Part shown: piece by piece, positions 47,703-56,117 of the stretch | Numbering within the stretch: the stretch's first letter is position 1 | Layout of the letters: each line of letters opens with the position of its first letter | Assembly (NCBI GenBank): GCA_963837635.1 | Contig: CAWINY010000004.1 | Span: 434,001 to 498,000, forward strand | Length of the DNA stretch: 64,000 nucleotides | DNA from: CAWINY01 sp963837635 | GTDB lineage: Bacteria; Acidobacteriota; Terriglobia; Terriglobales; Acidobacteriaceae | Direction: 5' to 3' | Program-made: the position numbers and the translations under genes | The notes under the pieces: generated by a model | The model's input: only the letters and a program-made list of their open reading frames with translations | The model's database searches: none | Told to the model about the DNA's origin: nothing

Positions 47703-49592
47703 CTAGGGAGCGCTAGGGCCTCGATTGCTGAACACCGTCTTGTCGCCGGACCTTGCCAGTTCGAACCCCGGAGTCGAATAGCGGTTCAGTATCTTCGGCC
47801 CCTCCGCGTCATAGGTCACGAAAAATACGCGCTGAGGTCCGGTCCAAAGCTTTGCGAACGAGGCATCATCCTCAAAGACCTTGGGGCAGTCCGGGAACAG
47901 GGAACCGTACCAGAGATCGTTCTTGCGATTGTTCAGCAAATGGATTTGCCTGCCGGTGTAGAAATTAATCGTGGATGCGGCAGAGTACTCGGTATCCACT
48001 ACGATCACATCCCCCGCCCGAATATCGTGTTTGATCTCCATGGCTAGCGCCTTCGATCCCAGGACCGGCAGGAAGGTGATGAGCGCGAGGTGGACCGCAT
48101 AAACGACGAAAACCATCATCAGCGCCAGGGCTACGTTGGCTTGCCGGTGGCGCAGGCGGCGGCGCTGATACCAGCTCAAAATGGTGCCGATCAGGAAAGC
48201 CGTCCCGGTGATCAGCAGGGGGGTGCGGAAGGCGCCCATGGCTTGGGGCGTAAGATCGAAGAAGTGTCCGAACGAAAGCGCATACAGCTCCGGCCGCTTC
48301 CGCAGGGCATCGGCGAAATCCATTCCTGCGGGCAAAGGACGAGAAATCGCTGCGAGAGCCAGAAGGGCCACGCCCAGGATGCCCCCCGCGACAGCTCCAA
48401 CGCGGGATGTGATTAGGCCCAGGCGGTAGGTCCCAGAATCGGGAGCGGAAGTGGCCTCGCGCGCCAGCCATATTCCAGTCAGGGCGGCAAACGCGGGCAA
48501 GGCGGGCAAAACGTAATATTCCTGTCGCGTGGAGAAACTGAAAAATACCAGGATGAACAATCCCCAGATGAGCAGCAGCAGGGTGGCGCGCTGCTCCCGG
48601 CTCATACCGGCGCGCAGGTTTCGCCAGCGCAACGGAAGCTGCCGGAGAGCCGCCACCACGTAACCGCTCCACGGGATCAGCCAAACCAGAATCAAGCTCC
48701 AAAAGACTGACAGCCGCACCTTGTCGTAGTCCCGCGGGATGCGTTTATCGAGGTAGCGGTTCAGGTGTTCGTTGATGAAGTAAAACCAGAAGAAGCCTTT
48801 TGCGGCCCCCTGCGCAGGGTTTCGCAATGTGGCCAGCACATGCCAAGGGGCGGCAATAGCAAGAAAGATGAGCGCGCTGGAACCCAGGCGCAGCTTGCGC
48901 AGATGGCCGAATTCGCCGGTGATGAGAATGTAAATCGCGAGGATGCCAATCGGGAACACGACCCCAATCAGTCCCTTGGTAAGGACATTGAGGGCCGTGG
49001 TCGCGGCGATCCCCCAACAGAGCCATACGGATGGCCGCTCCTGGTCGAAACTGCGAAACAGGAGATGAACTGTCAGGGTCAGCCACAGACCGACAATGAG
49101 GTCCGGAATCTGAAATCGCGTGTAGATATAGGGCCCGATTGCAGTTCCCAGGATCAATGCGGAGTACAATCCGGCCTCGTCACCGGCAATGTCGCGTGCC
49201 AGGAAAAAGACGGCAAGCACCGCAGCCAAAGCGAGCAGTGAAAGCGGCAAGCGGGTGGATAATTCAGAGAATCCGAAGATCTTATAGCTGGCCGCATTGA
49301 GCCAGTACGGGAGCGGCGCTTTCTCCAGATAGCGCACGCCGTTGGTGTGCAGGGTGACGTAATCTGACCGTTGCAGCATCTCCCGAGAGGCCTCCGCATG
49401 CACGGCATCAGCGTCGTCCATGAGCGGGGGAGACCACAGGCCAGGGCCGTAGACCGCAGCCCATAAAAGCACGATGGCGCAGACATAGAACAGAGTTCGG
49501 CGCGACGTTTTGAACTGAGGCTGGGACGGTACTTGCCTTCCACCGAGGCTGGCAGAAGCACACCCGTTCGCTACAATATCCGTGTGGGTCAT
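47703..49592 (-). CDS. GT39/ArnT-like membrane glycosyltransferase
   Basis: 629 residues from ATG 49592. About 11-13 transmembrane helices. The first periplasmic loop has PPLMDDADAVHAEASREMLQ, where GT-C enzymes carry the acidic catalytic residue, and YLEKAPLPYWLNAASYKIFG, both typical of PMT/ArnT. The C-terminal ~130 residues form a soluble domain (DVIVVDTEYSAASTINFYTG). It transfers a sugar from a polyprenyl phosphate to lipid or protein. A GT2 dolichol-phosphate-sugar synthase homologue lies upstream on the same strand and probably makes its donor. Confidence 0.9.
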   Translation of the reverse strand: MTHTDIVANGCASASLGGRQVPSQPQFKTSRRTLFYVCAIVLLWAAVYGPGLWSPPLMDDADAVHAEASREMLQRSDYVTLHTNGVRYLEKAPLPYWLNAASYKIFGFSELSTRLPLSLLALAAVLAVFFLARDIAGDEAGLYSALILGTAIGPYIYTRFQIPDLIVGLWLTLTVHLLFRSFDQERPSVWLCWGIAATTALNVLTKGLIGVVFPIGILAIYILITGEFGHLRKLRLGSSALIFLAIAAPWHVLATLRNPAQGAAKGFFWFYFINEHLNRYLDKRIPRDYDKVRLSVFWSLILVWLIPWSGYVVAALRQLPLRWRNLRAGMSREQRATLLLLIWGLFILVFFSFSTRQEYYVLPALPAFAALTGIWLAREATSAPDSGTYRLGLITSRVGAVAGGILGVALLALAAISRPLPAGMDFADALRKRPELYALSFGHFFDLTPQAMGAFRTPLLITGTAFLIGTILSWYQRRRLRHRQANVALALMMVFVVYAVHLALITFLPVLGSKALAMEIKHDIRAGDVIVVDTEYSAASTINFYTGRQIHLLNNRKNDLWYGSLFPDCPKVFEDDASFAKLWTGPQRVFFVTYDAEGPKILNRYSTPGFELARSGDKTVFSNRGPSAP

Positions 49593-49830
49593 GAGATTCC
49601 AATACAGGTGAAGGGCGCTCCTGTTCAAGTATCGGACACCGGTCAAAATGCCTTGAAACGGAAAAGAAGCTGATTCCTGATTGTAGTCTACTCGTGGTCT
49701 CATTGGGAGGGCGGCAAGACCATACATGCCGAGCGGGCGCGACCCAGCGAGGGAGCGCGAATCTTTCCTCGTGCCTTCGCGCGGAAAACTTTTCTCTGCG
49801 TTCTCCAGGAAAACTCCGCGGTCTCTACGG

Positions 49831-50829
49831 TCAGTTTTCCTTCAACTCGTTGCGCGGCGAGCGCAACACACGTTCCACGGAGTACGGCGTGCGGTGATTG
49901 TCCAGGTGATGGCGCACCTGCATCTCGCCGAGCAGGCCGAAGGCCAGCAGTTGCACGCCGGCCAGGATCAGTACCGCGGAAAAGATCAGCAGCGGGCCGT
50001 GGGCGGTCATAATGTGCGTGTGGAAGAGCAGCTTGGAAACCACCAACCAGAAAGCAACCAGGCCTCCAGACAGGATGGCCATCATGCCCGCGGTACCGAA
50101 GAAATGCAGCGGCCGCATCAGGTACTTCAGCAGGAAGCGAATGGTGATCAGGTCGAAGAATACGCGGAAGGTGCGGCCGATGCCGTAGTGCGACTTGCCC
50201 GCCGCGCGTTCGCCGCAGGTGATCGGGATCTCGCAGATCGAGGCGCCGTGCCACGAGGCGAGCGCGGGGATAAAGCGGTGCAACTCGCCGTAGAGCGGCA
50301 CCTGCTCGATTAGTTCGCGCCGGTACGCTTTGAAGGTGGTGCCGAAGTCGTGGATGGGCACGCCGCTGAGCTTGGCCATGAGCCAGTTCGCGCAGCGCGA
50401 CGGGATGCGGCGCAGCAGCAGGCTCTCCGGACGTGCCTGCCGCCAGCCGCTGACGATGTCAAAGCCCAAGTCTAGCTTCTTGACGAACTCGGGGATATCG
50501 CCGGGGTCGTGCTGAAGGTCGCCATCCATGGCAATCACGTACTCGCCGGAGGCGTGATCGAAACCGGCCGCCAAGGCCGAAGTCTGGCCGAAGTTGCGGC
50601 GGAGGCGGACCACCACCGCGCGGCTGTCCACGGCGGCGATGTCGCGCAACAAGCGAAAGGTGGCGTCGCGCGAGCCGTCGTCCACGAACACCATCTCGAA
50701 CGGCTCGCCCACCGACTCCATCACTGTCTTCAGGCGATCATAGAGTTCGGTGACGTTCCCCTGCTCGTTGTGAAACGGTACGACAATTGAATATTTCAGC
50801 ACAGCACTGATTATAGCCAGCTTCGGCAT
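49831..50829 (-). CDS. GT2 family polyprenyl-phosphate glycosyltransferase
   Basis: 332 residues. GT-A fold with SIVVPFHNEQGNVTELYDRL, FVDDGSRDAT (donor DD), VIAMDGDLQHDPGDIPEF (metal-binding DxD) and VSGWRQAR, as in ArnC/GtrB/DPM1-like enzymes. Two C-terminal transmembrane helices (FFGTAGMMAILSGGLVAFWLVV; LLIFSAVLILAGVQLLAFGLL). Transfers a sugar from a nucleotide donor to undecaprenyl phosphate. The GT39 gene follows 240 bp downstream. Confidence 0.93.
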   Translation of the reverse strand: MPKLAIISAVLKYSIVVPFHNEQGNVTELYDRLKTVMESVGEPFEMVFVDDGSRDATFRLLRDIAAVDSRAVVVRLRRNFGQTSALAAGFDHASGEYVIAMDGDLQHDPGDIPEFVKKLDLGFDIVSGWRQARPESLLLRRIPSRCANWLMAKLSGVPIHDFGTTFKAYRRELIEQVPLYGELHRFIPALASWHGASICEIPITCGERAAGKSHYGIGRTFRVFFDLITIRFLLKYLMRPLHFFGTAGMMAILSGGLVAFWLVVSKLLFHTHIMTAHGPLLIFSAVLILAGVQLLAFGLLGEMQVRHHLDNHRTPYSVERVLRSPRNELKEN

Positions 50830-50847
50830 GGATTCTATACGGGTGTT

Positions 50848-50875
50848 CCACCCTAGCCCCTTTGGCTAGGGTGGG
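50848..50875. repeat. Short GGGTGG palindrome
   Basis: CCACCCTAGCC / GGCTAGGGTGGG arms around CCTTT. It lies between the GT2 start and the glmM stop and can serve as a hairpin at the 3' end of the glmM transcript. Confidence 0.65.
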
Positions 50876-50892
50876 TGCGCGAAATTCTCAGG

Positions 50893-52299
50893 CTAGGCCA
50901 GTGTGCTTCGGATGGCCTCCGCGATCTGGTGCGCCACGCGGGACATCGTCGCTTCCGACTCCGCTTCCACCATGACGCGCGCCAGCGGTTCGGTGCCTGA
51001 ATATCGCACCACGACCCTTCCGTTTCCGTCCAGCTCGGTCTCGGCCTGGCGGATCGAGGCCGCCACTTCCGGAACGCTCTCCAGTGGCTTCTTCTCCACG
51101 ACTCGAACATTGACGATGATTTGCGGGAAGACCTTCAAATCGGAGACCGACTCGCCCAAGCTTTTTCCGCTGCGCGCCAGGTTCGTCAGGACTCGCAACG
51201 CGGTCAGCAGGCCGTCGCCGGTGGTGGAATCGCCATCGAGGAAGATAATGTGTCCGGACTGCTCGCCGCCCAGGGTTGCGCCCGATTTCTGCATCTCTTC
51301 GAGCACATATTTATCGCCCACCGGGGCTCGCAGCATGCGGATCCCCGAGCGGCGCAGCGCTGCCTCCAGGCCCATGTTGGACATGGTCGTCGCCACGATC
51401 AGATCGCCGCCCAGCGCACCCCGCTGCTGCATCTCGCGTCCACACAGGAGCAGCACGCCATCGCCGTTGACCACGTTGCCGCGCTCATCGGAAAACAGGG
51501 CGCGGTCGGCGTCCCCATCGAAGGTGATGCCCATCTCGAAACCCTGAGCGTCGCGAACCGCCTTGGCTACTACTTGGGGGTACAGCGCGCCGCAGTCCGC
51601 GTTGATGTTTCGTCCATCCGGCGCGTCGAAGAGGAAAGTGGCATCAACTCCGCATTGCCGGAACACCTCATGAACAATCGACACCGCCGCCCCGTGCGCG
51701 CAATCCACCATCACCTTCCTGCCGTTCAGAGCGCCGGCCGGGACCTTGTTCACCAGCCACTGCGCATAATCGGCGCACAGCTTGGGATTGCCCGGCAACG
51801 TCGGTTGCGGCAACGTCGGATTGGGAGCGATGTTCGTTTTCTTGAGATGTTCGAAGATCTCGCGCTCGATTTGGAGTTCGACCTCGTCAGGCAGCTTGTA
51901 TCCGTCCCCTCCGAACACCTTGATGCCGTTGTCCCGCCACGGATTGTGCGAAGCGGACACGACGACTCCCGCGGCGAAACCGTGACTCCGCGCGAGGTAG
52001 GCCACGCCCGGCGTGGTGATTACGCCCGCGCTCTCGATCTGGACGCCATGCGACAACAACCCTAGCGCCAGCGAGTCGGCGATCCACGCGCTCGACTCGC
52101 GCGTGTCCTGGCCGATGACGACCCGCGGCTCTGCCCCGGCAGGCGCCGGGTTCCCGGAAGATTTCTTGTGCGCGTCTTTCTTATGCGCGTCGTGGAGGAA
52201 GTGCCCGAGGGCGCGTCCGATGTGATACGTGGTCGCTTCATCCAGCGGGTACTCACCCGCAATTCCGCGGATTCCATCCGTGCCGAACAGTTTTCTCAT
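50893..52299 (-). CDS. glmM: Phosphoglucosamine mutase
   Basis: 468 residues from ATG 52299 (MRKLFGTDGIRG). Converts glucosamine-6-P to glucosamine-1-P for peptidoglycan precursors. Phosphoserine loop VVVSASHNPWRDNGIK, metal loop TFDGDADRALF, sugar loop LGGEQSGHIIF, phosphate loop RYSGTEPLARVM. An unusual insert (residues ~41-60) has a duplicated DAHKK motif and a Pro/Ala linker; a second, PNPTLPQPTLPGNP, sits near residue 160. It is downstream of cdaA and cdaR, the conserved arrangement in which GlmM can modulate CdaA. Confidence 0.97.
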   Translation of the reverse strand: MRKLFGTDGIRGIAGEYPLDEATTYHIGRALGHFLHDAHKKDAHKKSSGNPAPAGAEPRVVIGQDTRESSAWIADSLALGLLSHGVQIESAGVITTPGVAYLARSHGFAAGVVVSASHNPWRDNGIKVFGGDGYKLPDEVELQIEREIFEHLKKTNIAPNPTLPQPTLPGNPKLCADYAQWLVNKVPAGALNGRKVMVDCAHGAAVSIVHEVFRQCGVDATFLFDAPDGRNINADCGALYPQVVAKAVRDAQGFEMGITFDGDADRALFSDERGNVVNGDGVLLLCGREMQQRGALGGDLIVATTMSNMGLEAALRRSGIRMLRAPVGDKYVLEEMQKSGATLGGEQSGHIIFLDGDSTTGDGLLTALRVLTNLARSGKSLGESVSDLKVFPQIIVNVRVVEKKPLESVPEVAASIRQAETELDGNGRVVVRYSGTEPLARVMVEAESEATMSRVAHQIAEAIRSTLA

Positions 52300-52327
52300 T
52301 GGTTTGACCAAATGACCATTTCAACCC

Positions 52328-52407
52328 GTGCCCCACATCTGCGAAAAACGCGCCGATGTGGGCGCCCTGCTGCGGGCAGGACCCGCCGGCGAGACGCCGG
52401 CGCTACA
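52328..52407. repeat. GTGCCCCACATCTGC palindrome fused to GCCGGCGTCTC half-repeat
   Basis: 52328-52364 reads GTGCCCCACATCTGCG...CGATGTGGGCGC, a hairpin. 52369-52407 reads ...CCCGCCGGCGAGACGCCGGCGCTACA, the right half of the 14929 palindrome. Two repeat families are abutted here, between cdaR and glmM. Confidence 0.8.
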
Positions 52408-52414
52408 ACTCGTT

Positions 52415-53095
52415 TCACCGGGTCCAATGCTTTTGGCCCTGGGCTTTCTCCGTGGTAACCGTGACCCGAACCGTCCCTGAGTTCACCACGCGCACCATGT
52501 CGTCCGGGACGTAAACATGGGATTGGAACGTGGCGTGGCCGACCACCCCGCTGGCGTCCACCGGATCGGTGACGGCGTTATCCAGTGCCTCCACGCGTTT
52601 TTTCGGGCCAATCACGGTCACAACCGTGGGTTCGACCGTGGCTTCGGTCAGGCGATAGCCGGAAGCGAAGGTGCCAAGGACGCGCGGGTGTATGGGCAGC
52701 TCGCGCATCACCCGCTGGTCGAAATTGAGGTGTACCTGGGTGGGCACCACTTGGACCACTTCGATCCCGCGCGGAGCATGGATCTGCTGGCCGCCCAGGT
52801 CATAGGTCCGTTCGCCGGGATGTGCCCCTTGCAGGTTGAGCACGGCGCGGATCTGTGAGGTCTCCATCTCGCGCAGGCGCCGGGCCGGTCCGCGCACGCG
52901 AATCTGCGCCTGCGGGATGTTTTCCGTGCTGATCTCCAGGCCGTCCGGAACATGCTGAAACTCAATGGGTGCGGTGATCACAATCTCCGCCGCCGGGTTG
53001 CGGGAGACCCCAATCCAAAGCAGCACGGCGGCCAGCAAAGCGATCACCTTCAGCCCGAAGTTGTGAAAAATATACTTCCGCAAAAAGCCCATCAT
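52415..53095 (-). CDS. cdaR: YbbR-domain regulator of diadenylate cyclase
   Basis: 226 residues. One N-terminal transmembrane helix (LKVIALLAAVLLWIGVS), then two YbbR-type repeats facing the periplasm (QIRVRGPARRLREMETSQIRAVL; VTVIGPKKRVEALDNAVTDPVD). CdaR binds and regulates CdaA. Its ATG overlaps the cdaA stop as ATGA, so the two are translationally coupled. Confidence 0.92.
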   Translation of the reverse strand: MMGFLRKYIFHNFGLKVIALLAAVLLWIGVSRNPAAEIVITAPIEFQHVPDGLEISTENIPQAQIRVRGPARRLREMETSQIRAVLNLQGAHPGERTYDLGGQQIHAPRGIEVVQVVPTQVHLNFDQRVMRELPIHPRVLGTFASGYRLTEATVEPTVVTVIGPKKRVEALDNAVTDPVDASGVVGHATFQSHVYVPDDMVRVVNSGTVRVTVTTEKAQGQKHWTR

Positions 53096-53946
53096 GAATG
53101 GCGCTCCACTTGCGGCGAAGCCGTATTACCCGGAATCGGCGTGGGCAGGGTGGTTGGCGGCACGTAACGGTGTAGCAGTTCGGTCAGTCGCTCGCGCAGA
53201 TACTCCGGGGTGACGTCCCGCTCGATGTTGCCGGCCACCGCTAAACTGATGGCCCCGGTCTCTTCGGAAACGATTACGGCGATCGAATCCGTCTCTTCCG
53301 TAATGCCGATGCCGGCGCGGTGCCGCGTGCCCAGCTGGATGGAAAGCACCGGATTCATCGAGAGCGGCAGGAAGCAGGCTGCGGCCGCGATGCGATCTTT
53401 TTGCACGATGACGGCGCCATCGTGGAGCGGCGCGCTGGGACGGAATATCGTTGCCAGCAGGTCGTAGGAGAGTCGGGCATCCAGGGGCACGCCGCTTTCG
53501 ATGTAGGTCCGCAGCCCGATTTCCCGCTCGATTATGATCAGCGCGCCGGTCTGGTTCTGGGCGAATAGATTGGCCGCCAGCACGATGTCGTCATAGGCCT
53601 CCGACACCTCGGCCGAAACTCCTTGCGACCAGGTGATCTTCCGCCCCAGTTTGGCGAGCGCCTGCCGGATCTCGGCCGCAAAGATGACAATCAACGCGAA
53701 GATCACATAGGGCAGCACCGTGCCCATCAGCCAGTCGAGGGTGGTGAGATTGGTGATGTGCGCGATGTAGAAAGCGACGCCCAGGGTCGCCACCCCCAAC
53801 AGCATGGGCGTGGCCCGGGTGCCGCGGATCAGAACCAGAAACTGGTAGATGAGTGCCGCGACCAAAATGATGTCGATCACCGACACCATGGTCAGCTCGG
53901 GCCATCGCTCCAGAATACGGGTCAGGGGATGCAAGCGGTTCCTCAT
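53092..53946 (-). CDS. cdaA: Membrane diadenylate cyclase
   Basis: 284 residues from ATG 53946. Three N-terminal transmembrane helices (IDIILVAALIYQFLVLI; LLGVATLGVAFYIAHI; LPYVIFALIVIFAAEI), then the DisA_N cyclase domain with the catalytic PLHDGAVIV (DGA) and LGTRHRAGIGITEETDS (RHR). Makes c-di-AMP from two ATP. The upstream frame to 54078 has no membrane helix or similarity. First gene of the cdaA-cdaR-glmM cluster. Confidence 0.96.
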   Translation of the reverse strand: MRNRLHPLTRILERWPELTMVSVIDIILVAALIYQFLVLIRGTRATPMLLGVATLGVAFYIAHITNLTTLDWLMGTVLPYVIFALIVIFAAEIRQALAKLGRKITWSQGVSAEVSEAYDDIVLAANLFAQNQTGALIIIEREIGLRTYIESGVPLDARLSYDLLATIFRPSAPLHDGAVIVQKDRIAAAACFLPLSMNPVLSIQLGTRHRAGIGITEETDSIAVIVSEETGAISLAVAGNIERDVTPEYLRERLTELLHRYVPPTTLPTPIPGNTASPQVERHS

Positions 53947-54158
53947 CCGCCGCTTAACCGGCAACAACGGCTTCTTGGTTATCGGGTGCCCAAAACAAGG
54001 TACAGCGGCTTGACGTGATTGTAATCTACTATTTTGCCCACCCGGGGCGGCACACAAAGCTGCAATAACTTTCAGCACATCACGGGACGAAAATCCAGCC
54101 CAGGCGGCTCCTGCATCTCAACAGCACGGAAGGGCAATTCCCAATAAAATCGATCTAC

Positions 54159-55157
54159 ATGCTGACCGATCCAAGACAACCTGAACTGCCGGCGTGGTTG
54201 CGCGAGGCTTATCCTTTTCCGACGCGGTTGCTGCAGCTAGGAAAGCTCCGCATGAGCTTCGTGGACGCAGGCCCCACCACCGCCCCAACGCTGCTTCTGC
54301 TGCATGGGAACCCGACCTGGTCGTTTCTGTTTCGCCACGTGATCCGGCGTGTGCTTGGCGACACCGAGGGGGACATGGAGTTGCGGAAGGATTCGGCAGC
54401 AACATCCTTCCGGGTGATCGCGCCGGATCTGCTCGGCTTTGGGCTTTCGGACAAGCCTGCCGGCCCGGGCTATCACACCCTGGAGCGTCACATCGAGAAC
54501 TTCTCGCGACTGGTCGAGGTCCTGGAGTTGCGCAACGTCACGCTAGTCGCGCATGGCTGGGGCGGCCCCATCGCACTCGGGTACGCGGTTGCCCATCCCG
54601 CAAACCTCTCCCGTCTGGTGCTGGCCGATACCTTCGCTTTCCCCGTGCCCAACCTCGACCGCATCCCTCGCCCGCGCGCCTGGCGCATTGCCGAGTTCGG
54701 ACCGATCGGCCGCTGGCTCGACTCCTGGCTGAACCTGACCGTGACCTCCAGCTTTGCCCATCGCACTCGCACGCCGCTCTCGGACTGGACCTTCGAGGCT
54801 TACAAGTACCCCTTCCAAACCCCGGCCTCGCAAATTGCGCCGCGTGTCTTCTCCGAGATGTTCTTCCAGCCGGACCCGGCCACGCGCGCAACCCTGGAGC
54901 GCATCGAGCAGGGATTGAAGGAGATCAGCGCGCCGGTGGACATCCTGTGGGGTGCGCATGATCCGGTGCTCACCCGCTTGTGCGCCTATCTGCTGCGGGA
55001 TCGTTTCCAACACGCCGGCGAGCCGGTGTTCTTCCCCGATTCAGGCCACTATCTGCCCGAGGAGGCCCCGGAAGCCTTTGCCGCTCACGTCCTGGAACCG
55101 CCGGCGCGCGCTTCGGCTCCCTCGGTGTACGAGGATGTATTTAGAATCATATCGTGA
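54159..55157 (+). CDS. Haloalkane dehalogenase-like alpha/beta hydrolase lacking the nucleophile
   Basis: 332 residues. LLLLHGNPTWSFLFRHVIR (oxyanion hole) and VIAPDLLGFGLSDKP are typical of haloalkane dehalogenases and OleB-like enzymes. At the nucleophile elbow the family has HDWGG or QDWGG; here it is AHGWGGPIAL, with Gly133 (codon GGC at 54555) in place of Asp. The acid and base seem kept (GAHDPVL; DSGHYLPEEAPE). As read, the enzyme should be unable to form the alkyl-ester intermediate. A small insert (TEGDMELRKDSAATS) follows the HGNPTW block. A pseudoenzyme or a recent loss. Confidence 0.88.
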   Translation: MLTDPRQPELPAWLREAYPFPTRLLQLGKLRMSFVDAGPTTAPTLLLLHGNPTWSFLFRHVIRRVLGDTEGDMELRKDSAATSFRVIAPDLLGFGLSDKPAGPGYHTLERHIENFSRLVEVLELRNVTLVAHGWGGPIALGYAVAHPANLSRLVLADTFAFPVPNLDRIPRPRAWRIAEFGPIGRWLDSWLNLTVTSSFAHRTRTPLSDWTFEAYKYPFQTPASQIAPRVFSEMFFQPDPATRATLERIEQGLKEISAPVDILWGAHDPVLTRLCAYLLRDRFQHAGEPVFFPDSGHYLPEEAPEAFAAHVLEPPARASAPSVYEDVFRIIS

Positions 55158-55199
55158 GGAGACTATTGGAGGCTGCAGAGTATGTACCAACCAAGAGTG

Positions 55200-55294
55200 G
55201 TTGTCATTCCGAGCGCAGCGAGGAATCTGCATTTCCGTTGAACTGGCAAAACTGCAGATTCCTCGCGCCAACCCCGGGCGCTCGGAATGACAAC
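55200..55294. repeat. GTCATTCC-type interspersed palindrome (copy 3)
   Basis: GTTGTCATTCCGAGCGCAGCGAGGAATCTGCA and the inverse TGCAGATTCCTCGCGCC...GCGCTCGGAATGACAAC, about 30-bp arms. Between the hydrolase and sirtuin genes. Confidence 0.85.
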
Positions 55295-55362
55295 CGCCTT
55301 GGATGGATTGCTGCTGGACGAGCGAAGTGACGTCACGATAACCTGCAACTTTTCATGCCGTC

Positions 55363-56106
55363 ATGAAGCAACAACTTGAGAAGAACATCGTAATTCGCCC
55401 GGACGACCAAGTCTTCGTCCTGACCGGCGCCGGCATAAGCGCCGAAAGCGGGCTGCCGACCTTCCGTGACGTCAACGGCTTGTGGCGCGGGCGTCGCCCG
55501 GAGGAGGTCGCCACGCCTGAGGCTTGGGCCCAAGACGCGGCGCTGGTCTGGACCTTTTACTCCGAGCGTCGCGCCAAAGCGGCGCAGGTCAAGCCCAACC
55601 CGGCCCATCTCGCTCTTGCCGATCTCGGCCAACGGCTCGGCGAGCGCTTCTTCCTTTGCACGCAAAACGTAGACAACCTGCACGAGCAGGCTGGTTCACA
55701 AGGCGTCGTTCACATGCACGGGCAGCTCTTCCAGAGCCGCTGTGAGCGCTGCGACCGACAGCCCTTCCCCGATGACCGCAGCTACTTCTCCGCTGCCGAG
55801 ATCGCGCGCTGCGAGTGCGGAGGCCGCATCCGCCCGCACATCTGCTGGTTCGGCGAAACGCCCTTCGATCTCGACCTGATCTTCACCCGCCTGGCAAGGT
55901 GCACGGTGTTTGTGGCCATCGGCAGCTCCGGCCTGGTGCAGCCGGCAGCGAGTTTCCCCGCGTTGGCCGGCCAGCAAACCCCGCAAGCTGGCGCGCGCTG
56001 CTACTACATCGGCCTGGAACAGCCGGAGAACGCGATGTACTTTGACGAAGTGTTTCTGGGGAAGGCCGCGACGTTGGTGCCGCGCGGGTTCGTGTTAGAA
56101 AGCTAG
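55363..56106 (+). CDS. cobB: Sir2-family NAD-dependent protein deacylase
   Basis: 247 residues. NAD-binding GAGISAESGLPTFRD (~22-36), TQNVDNLHEQAG (~100), catalytic His in HMHG (~119), GSSGLVQPAA. Two Cys pairs (SRCERCDRQ; ARCECGG) bind zinc. Tyr66 and Arg69 in FYSERR form the Y-x-x-R pair of class III sirtuins, which prefer succinyl/malonyl-lysine. Convergent with polA; the stops are 11 bp apart. Confidence 0.93.
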   Translation: MKQQLEKNIVIRPDDQVFVLTGAGISAESGLPTFRDVNGLWRGRRPEEVATPEAWAQDAALVWTFYSERRAKAAQVKPNPAHLALADLGQRLGERFFLCTQNVDNLHEQAGSQGVVHMHGQLFQSRCERCDRQPFPDDRSYFSAAEIARCECGGRIRPHICWFGETPFDLDLIFTRLARCTVFVAIGSSGLVQPAASFPALAGQQTPQAGARCYYIGLEQPENAMYFDEVFLGKAATLVPRGFVLES

Positions 56107-56117
56107 GGCTGGTGGTG

